DNA of 64,000 nt from Colias croceus. Taxonomy: Eukaryota > Arthropoda > Insecta > Lepidoptera > Pieridae. Below the pieces are notes generated by a model. The model was not told the origin of the DNA and did no database searches. It saw only the letters and a program-made list of their open reading frames with translations. The stretch spans positions 8,618,001 to 8,682,000 of the forward strand of contig NC_059568.1 in the NCBI RefSeq assembly GCF_905220415.1. The letters are read 5' to 3'. The stretch's first letter is position 1, and each line of letters begins with the position of its first letter. The position numbers and the translations under genes were made by a program. Of this stretch, positions 1-12,608 are shown piece after piece.

Positions 1-6
1 ACACAC

Positions 7-219
7 CTTTATGAGAAAAGAGATGGTGATGAAGATGGAGAAGATGAACATGCCACCAAGGCCGTAAAGGTGAAGGGTTCGCCGTCCCGTGCGGTCCATG
101 AGGGGCAAAGATACGAGAGTCATTCCAACCATAATAGCGCCGATTCCCATGGTAGCAAACTTCGCAGACTCCTCGGTGAGGCCCGATGAGGTGAACAGTG
201 AGGTTGAATAGTAAAATAC
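7..219 (-). CDS. Glut1: Glut1 exon: helix 7-8 end, DRTGRR loop, helix 9
   Basis: Begins VFYYSTSLFTSSG (end of helix 7), then the ESAKFATMGIGAIM stretch of helix 8, the DRTGRRTLHLYG cytoplasmic loop and helix 9 (FIFSIFITISFLI). 71 whole codons. Acceptor TTTAAG at the right, donor AAG/GTGTGT at the left edge, so the next exon is outside the window. Confidence 0.9.
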
Positions 220-3200
220 CTTAAATTGAATAAATGATTTAACAATATTGAATCACAAAAGTTTAAAGCATTTTAAAGCTTAAAGTATACCGCATTGATT
301 CCGCTAAGCTGTTGTGATAGTTGCATCACAACACCAATAAGCAAGGGGGCACGGAGAGTTGGTGAACAAAGCAATTCCCTCATTGATATTGATGCCTCGG
401 CTTGCTGGGCTCTTTCTTCTGCTCGCATTTCTTCGATGTCTTCTTCTACCTAATATCAACAATGGAAATCATTGTTCCTTCAAATCGCATTGGACATAAT
501 TAAAATTGTAGCAAATATTATAATTAAATTGACAAACCTGATTGCTAGCCCGTAATCTTCTCAAAGCTCTTCGCGCCTCCTCTTCCCATTGACGGGTTAT
601 TAGCAGATAGCGAGGTGATTCAGGACATGCGGGTAGTAGGAGCAGTTGCAGAATTGCAGGACACACAGCAAGACCTATGAATTATATGTAACATTAAAAA
701 TAAAAGCAAAACCTACCAAATAGTAAAGGAAAAATAATGTAAATGTTTGCGTAAAAATTGAGTTACCGAGTAAAATTGGCCACCCATCATCCGTGCCGAG
801 AATTTGTTCGATGCCAAGAACTTGCGATAGGAGTAATCCTACTGTGACCGCTAGCTGGTTCACTGTACCCAGTCCACCACGAAGATTCAAGGGTGCAATT
901 TCAGATATGTACATTGGCACTAATGACGTATTCAGTCCTGGAATTTTCTCTTAGTTAGAAGGCTTAAATTAAATGTAGCGAATTCTGCATTTTTTTAAAG
1001 TAAATTAACATTAAAGAAGGTTGAAGATTTCCAACTATCAGCAACGGTTCTTTTAAAGCGACAGGAATACTTATTATTGAAAAGTTCAAGTTGCAACTTG
1101 AGTAGAATGTGGTTTAAAATCAAATCAATTTATTGGAAGCGATGTGTTCCATAGAGGGTGTCACGTAACATTACGAGTTCATTTAGGTAACAGCGGATGA
1201 ATGAAATATCATGGGTAGGTATATAAAACTACAAAAATGTGAGTAATTACCGCAATTGACGCCGATGATGAATCTACCAAAGAAGAGCATTTCATAACAA
1301 TGTGATATTTTTGTGAATCCCATGAGACTTGCACCGCTGATACCCAGAATATTATTGAGCAACAATCCACCTTTCCTGTTTATAAAAACGTATTAGTCTC
1401 GTGTCCATTTCAATGAGAAATATTAATTTCAGTCACAGCTTATTCAACCAGCATAAAACTATACCTTCCGAAACGGTTCGCTATCATTCCACCTGAAAAT
1501 CCACCGAGCATGCCACCAATTGCAAAAATGCTCACTGCGATAGAGTACAGTCTGTTGACGGCGTCTTCGTGGATGTCCTTGCCATAGCGGTCCTTGTACA
1601 CGTCCTTCATAAAGTTCTCGATATTCTGTAGGTACGTGATTATAAACTAGGTCATATGACTTTTATTTGCATGACATTTGATAACTATGTCAGTCGCTAA
1701 AAATATGCAAACAATTTTGATTCAAGTATAGTTGTGCCCTATTACGGTGCAATTTTGTCTACGAAATTCAATTTCATTTTAATAAAATTGCTCGAGTATC
1801 CGCTGTTTGTAAAATCATACAACATTATATCGTTTCAATAACTAGATATCGTCCGAACAATAAGAGTACCTGTTTGAAACTTGCTTCTATTCTAAGTTAT
1901 TCATATAATTACCGTCAAATTTAGTTTATAAAATATGGTAAATTCGAGTTATAAGAAGACTACAATCAGAAGTACGTAGATTTGCTAAAAAAATTAAACT
2001 TATAAATATACATAATAACTTCTTAATAAATAATAAGGCACGCTCTCGATGGATGCCAAATTGTTATAAACAGAATGCGATTTGGTATGAAAAAGCAGAA
2101 CCAGTGTACCTATCTATGGTTTTGGTTAATTTAACAATTTTAGCAATATTTTCATATTGCTAAAATTGTTAAAAATAATAAAAAATATTTGAGTTTTTTA
2201 TAATTCACCCATATTATAAATAAACATCAGTACAACAATATAATATTCTGTAGCAATTATGTTTCAACTTTCAATAAGTTATTGTATCGTTTATGAAAAT
2301 ATCGTTCACTCAAATGAATGCCTTTGTTTTACGATAATTACATTTAATAAAATTTTAACGAGAATATGCAGCGAGTGTACGTTGAGTATAAATACCATAC
2401 ACGTATTGTTTCATCTTATAAATATCATTTTACAGAGAACCTTATTTAATAATCATACATTGTGCGTGTAAGCGTTTTTTTAATTAAAACTTGAAATTTT
2501 TCCCGGAATTAATTACCTTAACCGGAATTAATTACCGTAACGTATACATGTTCGAAAATGAAAATATGAAATTTTTAATGAATACCGGAAATCAGTAATA
2601 AGGAACTTTATTAAATATCGATTTAACGTCAAGATTGTGCCATGGCGTTGCAAACTATTTTAAATATTATCCTTTGTGTTCTTATTATCAAAGTGAAGTC
2701 CCGTAACCTCCCGTGTGGAAGGGGTCACATGCAGTATACACGTTTCACTGGTCGATTTCCTTTAAAGATTAGTAGGTTTGTTGGAGGACTGGTCAGCCTT
2801 CTGTGTCGTGCCAAAACTCAACATTTATTTTTGTCAGTCGCCACTGGATAGCAAAACCCAGCACCTTTCCGTTCCACGCCAACGCGTAGCCGCTATACCA
2901 AATATTAAATAATTCTGTGGAAAAAAGTGACATAATAAAAATAAATATTAGAAATTTCTCACTCTGCCAGGAGCGTTGATGACGCCAGTGTTGTAACCAA
3001 ATTGCAGCATTCCGAGCACTGCGGCTAAGATGGCGTAGGACAGGAAGAATGTTAGACCCTGCGACAAAATTTATATTAATTACCTACTTGATGATGGAAG
3101 CTTCGATGAACAGGAAGACCGAAGTAGAAGTATTGTTAGTAAATTACAGCTAAGACAAAAATAAACTCTGAATAAAGAACATAAACTAAAACTAACTATT

Positions 3201-6200
3201 CATCGATACTTCGCTGCTCACTTACTGTCCTAGCATTTGAATTAGGTTTGGTTTCTAGTTAGGTTGGAATGTATTTTTTCGCAGGTACCATCGTAGTTAT
3301 CAAATCAATTCGGTCTGGAGGATCTCGTTAAAAGTACCTAAAGCTCTTGTATCTGACAACAAAATTCCTTACAAAATAAAGAACTTCAGAACCTGAAATG
3401 ATCAGAATAGCTCGCTAGTCTCGCTTACGCAAAGAGTTGAAAACATCGCTGAGAGCAAGTTGAACAAGTAGCGTACAACAGAGGAACTAAGTTTAACTAG
3501 TGCTCGTTATAATTTTAGTATTTTCTTTTATTATAAAGTTATATAAGATACCTGTAACTATTGGTGTTTGTATCGATGTTAAGATGTAAAATTGTATTTA
3601 GATTCAAAATATAGAATACAGTATCTTAACGCCTTAAATTGAGTTAGGTCACCATTGCTACGGGTACCTTATAAGTAAATCAGTGACCTGAAGCTAGTGC
3701 CTAATTGAGTTAATGACTACCTATTACTAAACACTTTTATATTCTTTCACGAGATACTAACGAAGTTACCATTCAACCTGATTTCCAGGGCGGATGCGAT
3801 CAAGTTGAAAAAAGCCATTTCGCTCAAAATAGACAATAAAAATAGCTGAAGATAGCTTCTTAAATGATTTGAAAATGGATTTCTAACATCAGTATACATT
3901 AGAAGTAGTAGCAGGTAGAGTAGTTAAAAGTAGTCAACTTATATGATTAGAACATTATACTAGTTATACCATACTGATTTACGATTTCGTATTAAGAAAT
4001 TTACTTGCTACACCTAATTCTGAATTGGGTTCTAAGTATATTTAACAATTTAAGGGTTTTTAAAGCTAGAATACAATGGTCAGTCAAATAATAAAAATGT
4101 TGATAAATCCATGCAAAAATCTGGTAAGCTACAGAACAGAATTGTTTGTTCATCGTTCAATATGTATAAATGTATTGTTGTTAGTTTTTAATACCATTCA
4201 GTTTTATTAAAAACCTTTCTGTGTATCAACAATATACATAAAATCAAATATGAGTTGGATGAAAATAAAATGATAACCAATAACGTTAGCAGTTCTGGAA
4301 TTTAAACTTTTGCTACAATTGCCTTTATTTCATAAATAAAATTAGGACCAAGTCCGATGTTCATAATGGAGCTAAAGTGAAGCATCGTAGCCTCATAGGT
4401 ACTGAGTATTTAATCTAAAAAAAATGTAAAATAGCCATCAACCAATAAATCATATACATAATCTGAAAAGTTAACAATGAACCACAAATGATATGTATAA
4501 GTTGGATTTGGCGATTTATATAAAATCTATTATTGATTTATATCAATAATTATATCTATATTATTGATTTATATAATCGAATTTGTATTTAAAAAGCTGC
4601 ATTTAAATTTTGGGCTTCTGTGTATAAGTTGGAAAAAAGTCAACTCTGTTGTTATCGAATATTAAAAAAAAGGATAAAAAAATGAAATATCGTACTTGTT
4701 CCAGCAGTCTGAGCTTCCGCCTCTGTGTATGTTCTTCAAGCCTGTCCACATATTCGCGCAACTCTTCTATTTCTTCCTTCACCTGTTGCACAGTGTCTAA
4801 CTCTTGCTTGATGGCAACCATGTCTCGTTTCACCTTAACATTTCATAATATAATTATTGTAATAACAATTATCTCAACAAAAACATTCAATAGTAGATTA
4901 TTTTTATAACCAACAGCTCGAAGAAATAAAAATTATTGAGGATTATTATGACATGAACAGCTATTTGCATAATATTTCATTACAAAGCAACAAAGATATT
5001 TTATTTATCCTCTTAACCTATTATGAAATGAAAATAGACGGAATATCGAGCACTATTCTCGATATTTCTCGTGCATTTTAATCCTTTAATCCAAGATTGC
5101 AGAGATCAATAGCTCTATTCTCATTTTATGTTGGAAGTATTGTAGGTTTTATCAAATGTATTTCCAGTGAAATGTTATTTCAGTTTGCATAATTTATTCG
5201 CAGAAATGTATCTTCCAACCTTCTTCTTTCAAGATATATTTACCGTTTACATTCTTATAAAGCTTTTGTAAACTGATATTTATATCGGATAGTATTGAAA
5301 TGAGTGACTGTTATTTTTTAGGTGACAAAAATGATTAATTGGGGTTATAGCATTACTAAGCGACTGTCTGTAAGACATGAAAATCAATGGATCAGCGATT
5401 AAAAAGCATTCATTAAAATACTTATTAAGTTATATTTTGAGCGACCTAATATTTGTTTGAGTGACAACGTTACGTTCTGCATATTTTTCGTTAAGCGGCA
5501 TTTTATCTTAAATTACATGTTTCGAATAGAAAAAGCACTTGGTTATTTCATAAGAAACTTTTATTGAAAATTTTCTTATGAAATAACGTTTGGAAAATTA
5601 AACGAAACAATGTATTCCAAAAAAATAAGGCAATATTCATTTTTCAAGCAAATGAACAAAAAACGAAATGAAATAAGACGCTTCAGTCATCTTAAAACAA
5701 ATAATCTCTGTAGTTTTTATAACAAAGCGTATTAAAATAAAAAATATAAGACCGCAAAAAATAATTCAGTAACCAATAGTCATTAACAAAGCAGCTTATG
5801 AAACCTTGTTAAAGTGAACTTTTTAGTCTTCTCTATCTTAATATTTAACTTGCCCTCTCTGTATTTCTCGCCGCTCACCTTGTAATTTAGTCCCACAGTT
5901 TGTATTTTAATATCTCAAATGGATTAATCACAACTCACTTGTAGTACGCTCAATCTGTATTTTATTATTATTAACTAATATTCGTCGTTAGTTTGTTTAA
6001 GTAGGTAACAGTATCAGTATCTCAACATCAGTCGCTTCTTATGATTTTTTATTATTCTCCATTCATTTATATTATCGTAGTCGTTCTTTTTTACTATCTT
6101 AATCCTAGTGGAGACAAATCCAACGAACCAAAGATTATTTAAAAATAAAAGCCTTTCGGCCATTTTTTAGTTAACAGGTTAAACAGTAATTACAACGTGG

Positions 6201-8565
6201 CTGGAGTCTATAAAATAACCTAATTTTTGAACCTCAATAATTAGTTACTAGGAATGTGACTTAACTAGGTACACGGGTGTCCCTAACGTAATCTAATTCT
6301 AAACCACAATGTGTTATTGTCACTATGTCGCTTCAGAATTCAGATACATGCATGTCCATAACGTAACCTATTTCTAAGCCACAATGTGTTACTGTCACTC
6401 GGTTACTTCACGTAACATTTGTAGGTATAAGGTAACGGACACTACACGGGTGTCTGGAACGTAATACAAGAAGCTACATGCGTGGATCGTTATGTCATTC
6501 CTTACCTCAGACACTTCGCTTTGACATGATTCAACGCTCTTGGTGAGTTCTTGTAGTTGCGTTCTGATCTCACAGAGTGCGACCGTGGTCTCGAGTTGCC
6601 GGTCGCCCCGCTGTAGCTCGTCCAGCTTTGCGGACAGATTCATACTCATCACGCTCACCTGTCTCTGAAGGCTAAACAATATTGACTAATTACTAAGTAT
6701 CGTATTTACGCCGTGAGCAATTTGTACATTTTGATGCGTGTAGGGATGTTTGTTATCATTTTAAGATACAGTTCCTTTCAATTTGAATGATATTAATTTA
6801 ATTATAATGATATTTGTTAAGATCATTAGAATGTCGTGAACAAAATAGCTTATATAAAAACTGTACAGGACATAGGTACTGTGATAAATTATACCTACAC
6901 ATTACACCTCAAATTCTACAAAAATTATATTGTTCGTCATGTATAAATTATTAATGTAGATAATTTTGGAGATCTGTTTAAAGTATTTAATCGACGTATT
7001 AAATAGTAGGTATTATTTCCATAAAAGTGACCTAAGTACATCAAAAATTATAGATAATAGTTACTACCGTTACTACGTGCCCTTCGTGGCGTGTATAGAA
7101 TAGAAACCACTTGAAAAAAATATTTTAATGTAAATTACATTTTTTACCTATAATAATTAAAAAAATAATGAATGAAAATTTTGCCCTATCCAATTTTCAT
7201 TTAGGTAATTATAACTTGGAATTAGTCAAGTAAGGTCATGACAGGTGTTAATTGAATATACACTATTAAAATTATATATATTTAATACTAATTAAATAAA
7301 AATAAAATATGTTATAATATACAAAGCCAGTGAAAGTTTATATTGTTATTATAATGTTAATAAGGATTTAAGGATCCTAATATTGGCATAATTTAAATAT
7401 GTAGTTCTCGAGTTTTATAAGAAAGTTTCATAATTCAAAATGTGTTTAGGAATTAACATACCTACAGGAAAAAAATTGTTGAAAATAGGTACTTATTAAT
7501 AAAAAAAATGTTTATACTTTCCTCAAGTTATCTACTATTCCTTATTAAATAAAGGAACATTATTTAAAGGCAAGCTATTCGATATTGTAATAAACCACTC
7601 TTAGTAACACACCTAGGTGGTAACAGGTTGAAATTAAAAACGAGGAAGTAACATTTTCTATTTGTATTTGAAATAAAATACCAACAAGAGCATCGTCGGA
7701 TACGAGATGTACTTCGATAGAAATCATAAGCAAGATAAGTAATATTTTTTTAACTTGCGAATATAATAAACGAAATTGGATTTTAGAGGTAAAATCTATG
7801 TCAAAGCTATTTGTGCGTATAAATTATTTTCTAAATGTTGATTTTTTATCTCTTTTTCTTTGATGTCACGTGAAAAGCTTTTCCCTTATTTATCAACTAC
7901 TGGTATTTTTTTGTATATAAAAAATTGTATACCTACTTTAACAGCCGCTTTAGAAATATAAATTCTTAATTCATGCTTAATATCTCTCTCTCAATTCATC
8001 TGTGCTATTAATACTTATGTACATACCACGATGATTATTATATTTCAATTGATTTTGAACAATATCTCACACTTAGATACACGTTTATAAATTTTTGAAT
8101 TATAAATATAATTAGTTTGCTCATTCTATGCTTATTTCCTGAAATTTTTCAATAGGATAGTTGAAAATTGGTAAAAAATAAAAATATCTTCTGTGGCCAA
8201 TCAACATACCTTTCACTTTTAATGAACTCATTCTTAATGTTTATTTAAAAACATGGATATGCTCCTACGTTAAATTACTCAAAAGTATGTGTATCATAAA
8301 GACATTTTTCGCGCAACTCACTTGAAGACAAATTAGTTCTGGTGCGGTTCTAGAGTCTCTAGTCTCTAGTCCTTTATTTAATTTATGTCAGCTATGAGAG
8401 TATGTTGCATGAATCGAGTCATAACAATGTTCGTAAATTAGTCAAAGGAAACCACGCTGAATAGTTGAATGTTCTGCAGATATAGTACGTTCAAAGGATA
8501 TTCCTAGTCTAAAGGTAATTGTATTAATGTAATAATAATATCTAGGTGTATTCGTAAACTAAGTA

Positions 8566-8600
<35 letters not shown>

Positions 8601-10500
8601 TAGATAATATAACACACAACACCATCACACACATGCAAGCGACCCTACATTCAAAGATTAATTAAACAATACTGATAAAACGGGGATCAAGGTGTAAGCG
8701 AAAACGCTGTGCTCGACTCGGTGTCAAAGCAAGACAGGTCATGGCCATTGTATCTAATGTACGAAAGTACGGTGAACTGTCGTTCGATGTCATGAAGAGA
8801 GGTAAAGTGGATGATGGTTAAGACGCCGCGAATTGCATCAGTTCAATATCTGTAATATAAGATACTTCGGATGCCAAGCCAAGGTGAAAAATGTATAGAA
8901 ACATCGACACACAGATTTTCATGAATCGACAATGCAATGAAGCCAGTTATAAAGGCGGAAAGCTAATGTTTTCGACATTTCTCTAGGGTGACACGTACCT
9001 AAGTAGAAGTTCCCTGAGTGTCGCCTCGTCCTCCTCCGTCGGCGCATATCGTGTCAGCTTGCCGCCGGCCTCGCGGCCCACATGTTCCGGTACCACTGTA
9101 TCAAAAGCCTCGTTTATTCTACTATATGCTGTCGAAAGCTCCACCTATGCGCCATTACAATCCGATGGTAATCTACCCCGCCACATCGCTTATCTCGACA
9201 TGGATACGGTTAATAATTTAGTCGTATCGACTATTTTATAAAACAGTACCGAAGAGTATATATTGTGGGTATTCTCTATCAAGTAAAGAGATCCTAATTG
9301 ACGTTTAAAATAACAAAATAATATATATCATACGATACCTTATACGATACACTCAACGAACCATCATTTGTTACTTAGGTACTTTATTTTAAAATCTATG
9401 AATATTATACGAACTCAGAAAGATATTATTATTCAAATTCTGTAGAATATATTTTTATTTTTAATTATATACATATCGCTTCCATTTTCATCGTAAGGTC
9501 CCTACGAAACATAAAATCGAACAAACGTAATCACCGTACTGCCAATTAGCGCCAATGGCCACGACGAAAATAAAATTAAAAAAAAAACACGTACACAAAC
9601 AATTTTGGTGATATTAAATTCCAATCATAAATAAGTTAAATAATTCCAATAACTTCATGGGTATAGGCAAGATACCTCTATAGGCTGGCTTAAATACTGA
9701 ATAGGTACATTATGAGCAAAATAAACACGGATTCTTTCGAAGCTTTAATAACAAAAAATACACATTGTATTCTATAATGTAACATAAACCTGTTATTCAG
9801 TTGCAGTAAGCACTTAACTTTAAATCAACATAGCGAAGCATGATGACCATTCTTACCAATGTTCCCAACAATTAATTGCACAATGTGTTAAAACAAAAGT
9901 AAATTAAAAGGCAACTAAAATTTAAAAAATAAATATTAAATATTACATGCACCACCATATGGAGTATGCACATCAATAATAAAAATATATAATGTTGTTT
10001 ATATGAATTATACAGAAAATGTACCTATATTGAATAAAATCAGAACTCACAATTAGAGGTATTATTAATCACCAAATACGTACGTCGCGTAGTAGTGTTT
10101 GGAGATATTTATTTATGGTGGAAAAAGGTAAGGTTAATTGTGTTATACAATAATTCATTCATTTATTTTAAGAGTGATTCATTTTTATCCCTGCATTCAA
10201 ATGAATAGTGTGTGTTTTGACATTTATCATTATTCAGTATTACGTAACATTTAAAGAAAAATTGTGTGCTTTCAAGCCTATTAGAAGATCTCCAAAGTTT
10301 CTCTGTTAGTGGAAAGGAATAGGGTTTTATCTAAAAAAATATTTTTATTTTTATATTTATATAAGTACCTTTGAATCTTGCTTACAAATTTTTAATGAAA
10401 TTCATAAATTACCTGAAATTTGGTCTACTGGTGAGTAAAGCGGGGGTTCCTCCCCCCCTGCCTGTTGGTGCTCAAGCAGACGATGACACGACTGTCTCAT
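7..10500 (-). CDS. Glut1: GLUT1-type facilitated glucose transporter with N-terminal coiled-coil extension (spliced, 3-prime end off window)
   Basis: SLC2A-family major facilitator that moves glucose across the plasma membrane. Eleven exons join in phase: 10500-10413, 9128-8999, 6671-6506, 4833-4696, 3058-2963, 1625-1465, 1375-1251, 937-767, 674-538, 449-291, 219-7, giving 528 residues in the window. Residues 1-72 are a hydrophilic leader, about 73-174 a charged heptad-like coiled coil, and from 175 the transporter begins (GLTFFLSYAILAAVLGMLQF, helix 1). Diagnostic motifs are NRFGRKGG after helix 2, PESPRYLL after helix 6, QQLSGIN in helix 7 and DRTGRRTLHLYG between helices 8 and 9. The core closely follows what I know of insect Glut1. 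All introns are GT-AG. The start at 10500 is the first in-frame ATG of its exon; alternative 5-prime exons giving a short isoform are possible. Helices 9-12 lie beyond position 1. Confidence 0.9.
291..449 (-). CDS. Glut1: Glut1 exon: intracellular helical domain and QQLSGIN
   Basis: 53 whole codons, VEEDIEEMRAEERAQQ through MQLSQQLSGINA. It holds the charged central intracellular segment between helices 6 and 7 and the QQLSG motif of helix 7, a sugar-contacting region in the family. Acceptor ATTAG, donor GTATAC. Confidence 0.9.
538..674 (-). CDS. Glut1: Glut1 exon: helix 6 and PESPR motif
   Basis: Encodes LAVCPAILQLLLLPACPESPRYLLITRQWEEEARRALRRL in short order: helix 6, then the family-specific PESPR motif and the start of the central loop. 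Starts in phase 2 completing a glycine codon from the preceding exon and ends at a codon boundary (SNQ) before donor GTTTGT. Confidence 0.9.
767..937 (-). CDS. Glut1: Glut1 exon: helices 4-5
   Basis: Encodes the LNTSLVPMYISEIAPLNLRG block followed by VNQLAVTVGLLLSQVLGIEQ and GTDDGWPILL. The E-(x)-R pattern PMYISEIAPLNLRG is the sugar-transporter signature region. Acceptor TTCCAG, donor GTAACT; phases match both neighbouring exons. Confidence 0.9.
1251..1375 (-). CDS. Glut1: Glut1 exon: helices 3-4
   Basis: Encodes (R)KGGLLLNNILGISGASLMG, then a segment ending GRFIIGVNCG. The first base completes the arginine of the GR(R/K) loop motif. Acceptor AACAG, donor GTAATT. Confidence 0.9.
1465..1625 (-). 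CDS. Glut1: Glut1 exon: extracellular loop and helix 2
   Basis: Encodes NIENFMKDVYKDRYGKDIHE, then LYSIAVSIFAIGGMLGGFSG, ending NRFGR. The first part is the loop after helix 1; the second is helix 2 with the GGMLGG motif. Acceptor CTACAG, donor GTATAG. Confidence 0.9.
2963..3058 (-). CDS. Glut1: Glut1 exon: helix 1
   Basis: 32 whole codons, GLTFFLSYAILAAVLGMLQF followed by GYNTGVINAPGR. This is helix 1 with the conserved QFGYNTGVINAP sequence of GLUT1-type transporters. Phase 0 at both ends. It accepts the coiled-coil exon at 4696-4833 without a frame change. Confidence 0.92.
4696..4833 (-). CDS. Glut1: Glut1 upstream exon: coiled coil, second half
   Basis: 46 whole codons from VKRDMVAIKQELDTVQQVKE to RRKLRLLEQ. 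Dense in E, K, Q and L with heptad spacing, so probably coiled coil. Acceptor TTAAG and donor GTACGA flank it. Phase 0 at both ends lets it join SEVSE of the exon above and GLTFF of helix 1 below. Confidence 0.75.
6506..6671 (-). CDS. Glut1: Glut1 upstream exon: coiled coil, first half
   Basis: Encodes LQRQVSVMSMNLSAKLDELQ, then an acidic/basic helical stretch ending SCQSEVSE. Acceptor TTTAG with one base completing a serine from the previous exon, donor GAG/GTAAGG. Same strand and continuous heptad character with the exon at 4696-4833. Internal ATGs (at VMSM) could serve a shorter isoform. Confidence 0.72.
8569..8596. repeat. (TA)14 microsatellite
   Basis: Uninterrupted TA dinucleotide run inside a Glut1 intron. 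Confidence 0.95.
8999..9128 (-). CDS. Glut1: Glut1 upstream exon: acidic leader
   Basis: Encodes YSRINEAFDTVVPEHVGREA, then a short stretch ending EEDEATLRELLL. The donor AG/GTACGTG is strong. The acceptor CGACAG at 9130-9129 is chosen because its phase fits the upstream exon; an alternative acceptor at 9146-9145 would not. Base composition is far more GC-rich than the surrounding intron, supporting a real exon. Confidence 0.65.
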
Positions 10501-10514
10501 GAGCGCTCCCGGCA
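10413..10514 (-). CDS. Glut1: Glut1 upstream exon with probable start codon
   Basis: Flanked by a textbook acceptor (pyrimidine tract ending CTGGCAG) and donor (TTTCAG/GTAATTT). The first in-frame ATG is at 10500-10498, giving MRQSCHRLLEHQQAGGEEPP and then LYSPVDQIS. It ends in phase 1, matching the exon at 8999-9128. Bases 10514-10501 are then 5-prime untranslated, unless a further upstream start exists. Confidence 0.65.
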
Positions 10515-11417
10515 CTGCCAGACAAAAAGGCTTTGTAAATAATATAAACAAGGACACAGTTAATTGGCTCGTACAAAGAATCAAACCAAAGCTCACAGTC
10601 GTGTATCGATCAATTCAAAACAGTTTCAGTGGAACAGAACTTTTTAATTGCGAGCTATTTATAAACGAACCAATCCTTTGAGGCCATGCAATCGGTTAAG
10701 ATTCCCGTTTCATAGGTAAATTAACAGTGGCATAGACAAAAGATTGATCAGACCTAATCAATTGCAATGTAGAGGTTGATTAAAGAAGCAGCATAATACT
10801 AACATACGTACCTACACCATGCTATAGCCAATGTTGAACTTACGAGTTGCAAATAGGTTAATTTAAATTCTATGAATAGAATTCTCTCACTGCTCGGGCC
10901 GATACATGAATCCGTTATAGTATCAAAATAGAAACATGCAGGAATTTAATATGATAATATAAACGGTGCCCCTATTTCACACCCAGTCTAAACTACCTGT
11001 GAGAGCCAATTTATGTTACAATTATGCCAACGTTTAAAGTTAGTGCCGAAATCCAGTGGGCAAGTTACAGAAGAGCGAGAGCGTCACATATTTACCACTT
11101 CGTTGACATTATGCAAGCACTTAGCTACACATGAACTCATTTAATCAGAATTTATTAAATTAAAAATATTTTAAAGCGAAAGTGTGCTTATGATTTTTTT
11201 TATAGTTTTGATGATATGAAAATATAAACCGACCCGCATTTATTAAAAATAGGTATACCGTTCGTTAAATAGCTATTAAAATATAAGATAGAAAAATATA
11301 AGATTATCGTATCGTAAGTGACGTACTTTAAAAAAAAAACAGAATTTCGAAATCTTTTCTCAATTTAGACAACAAAGCAGTAAAAGATATTTTTAAAAGT
11401 TTCCTCAAAAATCTTAC

Positions 11418-11478
11418 CTTTATTCTAGTTATTGTCATTTGACTATGAGCGACGGTAGTTTAATCGACGACATTGTGT
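11418..11478 (-). other. Glut1: Probable non-coding 5-prime exon of Glut1
   Basis: On the minus strand a strong acceptor (CTTTTGTTTCAG) at 11479 and a consensus donor (AAAG/GTAAGA) after 11418 bracket 61 bases. All frames hit stops or fail to match the next exon in phase, so it reads as 5-prime untranslated. It contains a short upstream ORF, ATG at 11473, 12 codons then TGA at 11437-11435, which could damp translation. Inferred from splice signals only. Confidence 0.5.
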
Positions 11479-12608
11479 CTGAAACAAAAGAAAAATAGTT
11501 AAAAATGGCCGCCACTGGAACATCAAATAGGATAATAGACAAGCCAGTCACTTTGCCTTTGAAATAAACCATTCCGGACTCTCACCATTTCGCAGGAGCG
11601 TGTTATAAAACAAAACAGTTTATAAAATATAATTGAAACAGAAGAATAAAGAGCTTCAGAGGAATATGGAACATATTTCCGGCGTCAACTGCATCGCTTT
11701 TAAATATAACTTTTCTCATAAATGGGTAAAACTACACGTAGGTGACATTGTTATTTTGCTATAAGGCATCAATGGTTAGAAGGTAGTTAGATACATTAAA
11801 TGTCTAAATTTAGAGTGCCTAAATTTTTTTGTGTAGTATTGTAAAACTACACAATAAAATCTAAACACTTGAAGAAGTAATATAAAGTAAAAACAAACAA
11901 CCTGAAAAGTTGGACGAGTCCAAAGAAGCCTTAAATGGTTGTTCATTTTTATAATTCATTGTATTTTTCATGCGACATTGTTTTATGGAAAAGATCATAT
12001 TATAACAACCTGAAATTCTAGAAACATTCATCATAGTCTTTCCGTATCCGCCTCTGTGATATGATGATCAGCAGTAATTTTTATAGGAAATTAAAATGCA
12101 TCGTTCATTTTAAGAAAATGTCTCCGTCAGTTCTTGTGATGAATTCAAGTTAACAGAACAGTTAAACAGAACACGCTATGCACCGAATAGATAAAATATT
12201 ATCTGGAATTGAGTGTTCTTTTGTTATTAGTTGGGTCGCTCATTGCAGGTACGTAAAGATAAACTGTATGTAAAATAATTATTACAATTTGATAAACTTT
12301 AACACTGTATGTAATTGAACATTGCCTTGGAAGTTAACTATTTTTGGCGTTATTCAATATGTAACAAAGCATATATTTTTCCAAAATTGGTATTAAATAT
12401 ATAACGCAATCTTAAGAAAATATTGCAATATATCAAAAGACAGCGGTGTATCGGGCGGCAGGTACTAATTAAATCGATTCCTTTGATTTAAAATTAAAAC
12501 GTTTACGACTGCTAATTAAAACTTCCTACATCGATTTCCATATTATTGCACATTTTAGTGATTGTTGAGAATTAGACAGATACTAAACAGCCCTTTTTTA
12601 TCGTATAA

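Larger units (their letters stand above)
1626..11417. other. Long introns of Glut1 without other genes
   Basis: The introns 1626-2962, 3059-4695, 4834-6505, 6672-8998, 9129-10412 and 10515-11417 are AT-rich and lack convincing ORFs. Seen inside them: a (TA)14 microsatellite at 8569-8596, and near-repeats of the phrase TCTAA(G/A)CCACAATGTGTTA at about 6297-6315 and 6372-6391. The minus strand around 2845-2905 vaguely resembles a decayed tRNA-like SINE head. No nested genes were found. Confidence 0.6.

Noticed and set aside
2845..2910. tRNA-like SINE head on the minus strand
   Set aside because: A- and B-box-like words are present but the B box is poor and no SINE body or tail follows.
9018..9241. 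60-67-codon plus-strand ORFs
   Set aside because: Antisense of the Glut1 exon at 8999-9128, whose splice phases and protein fit the gene.
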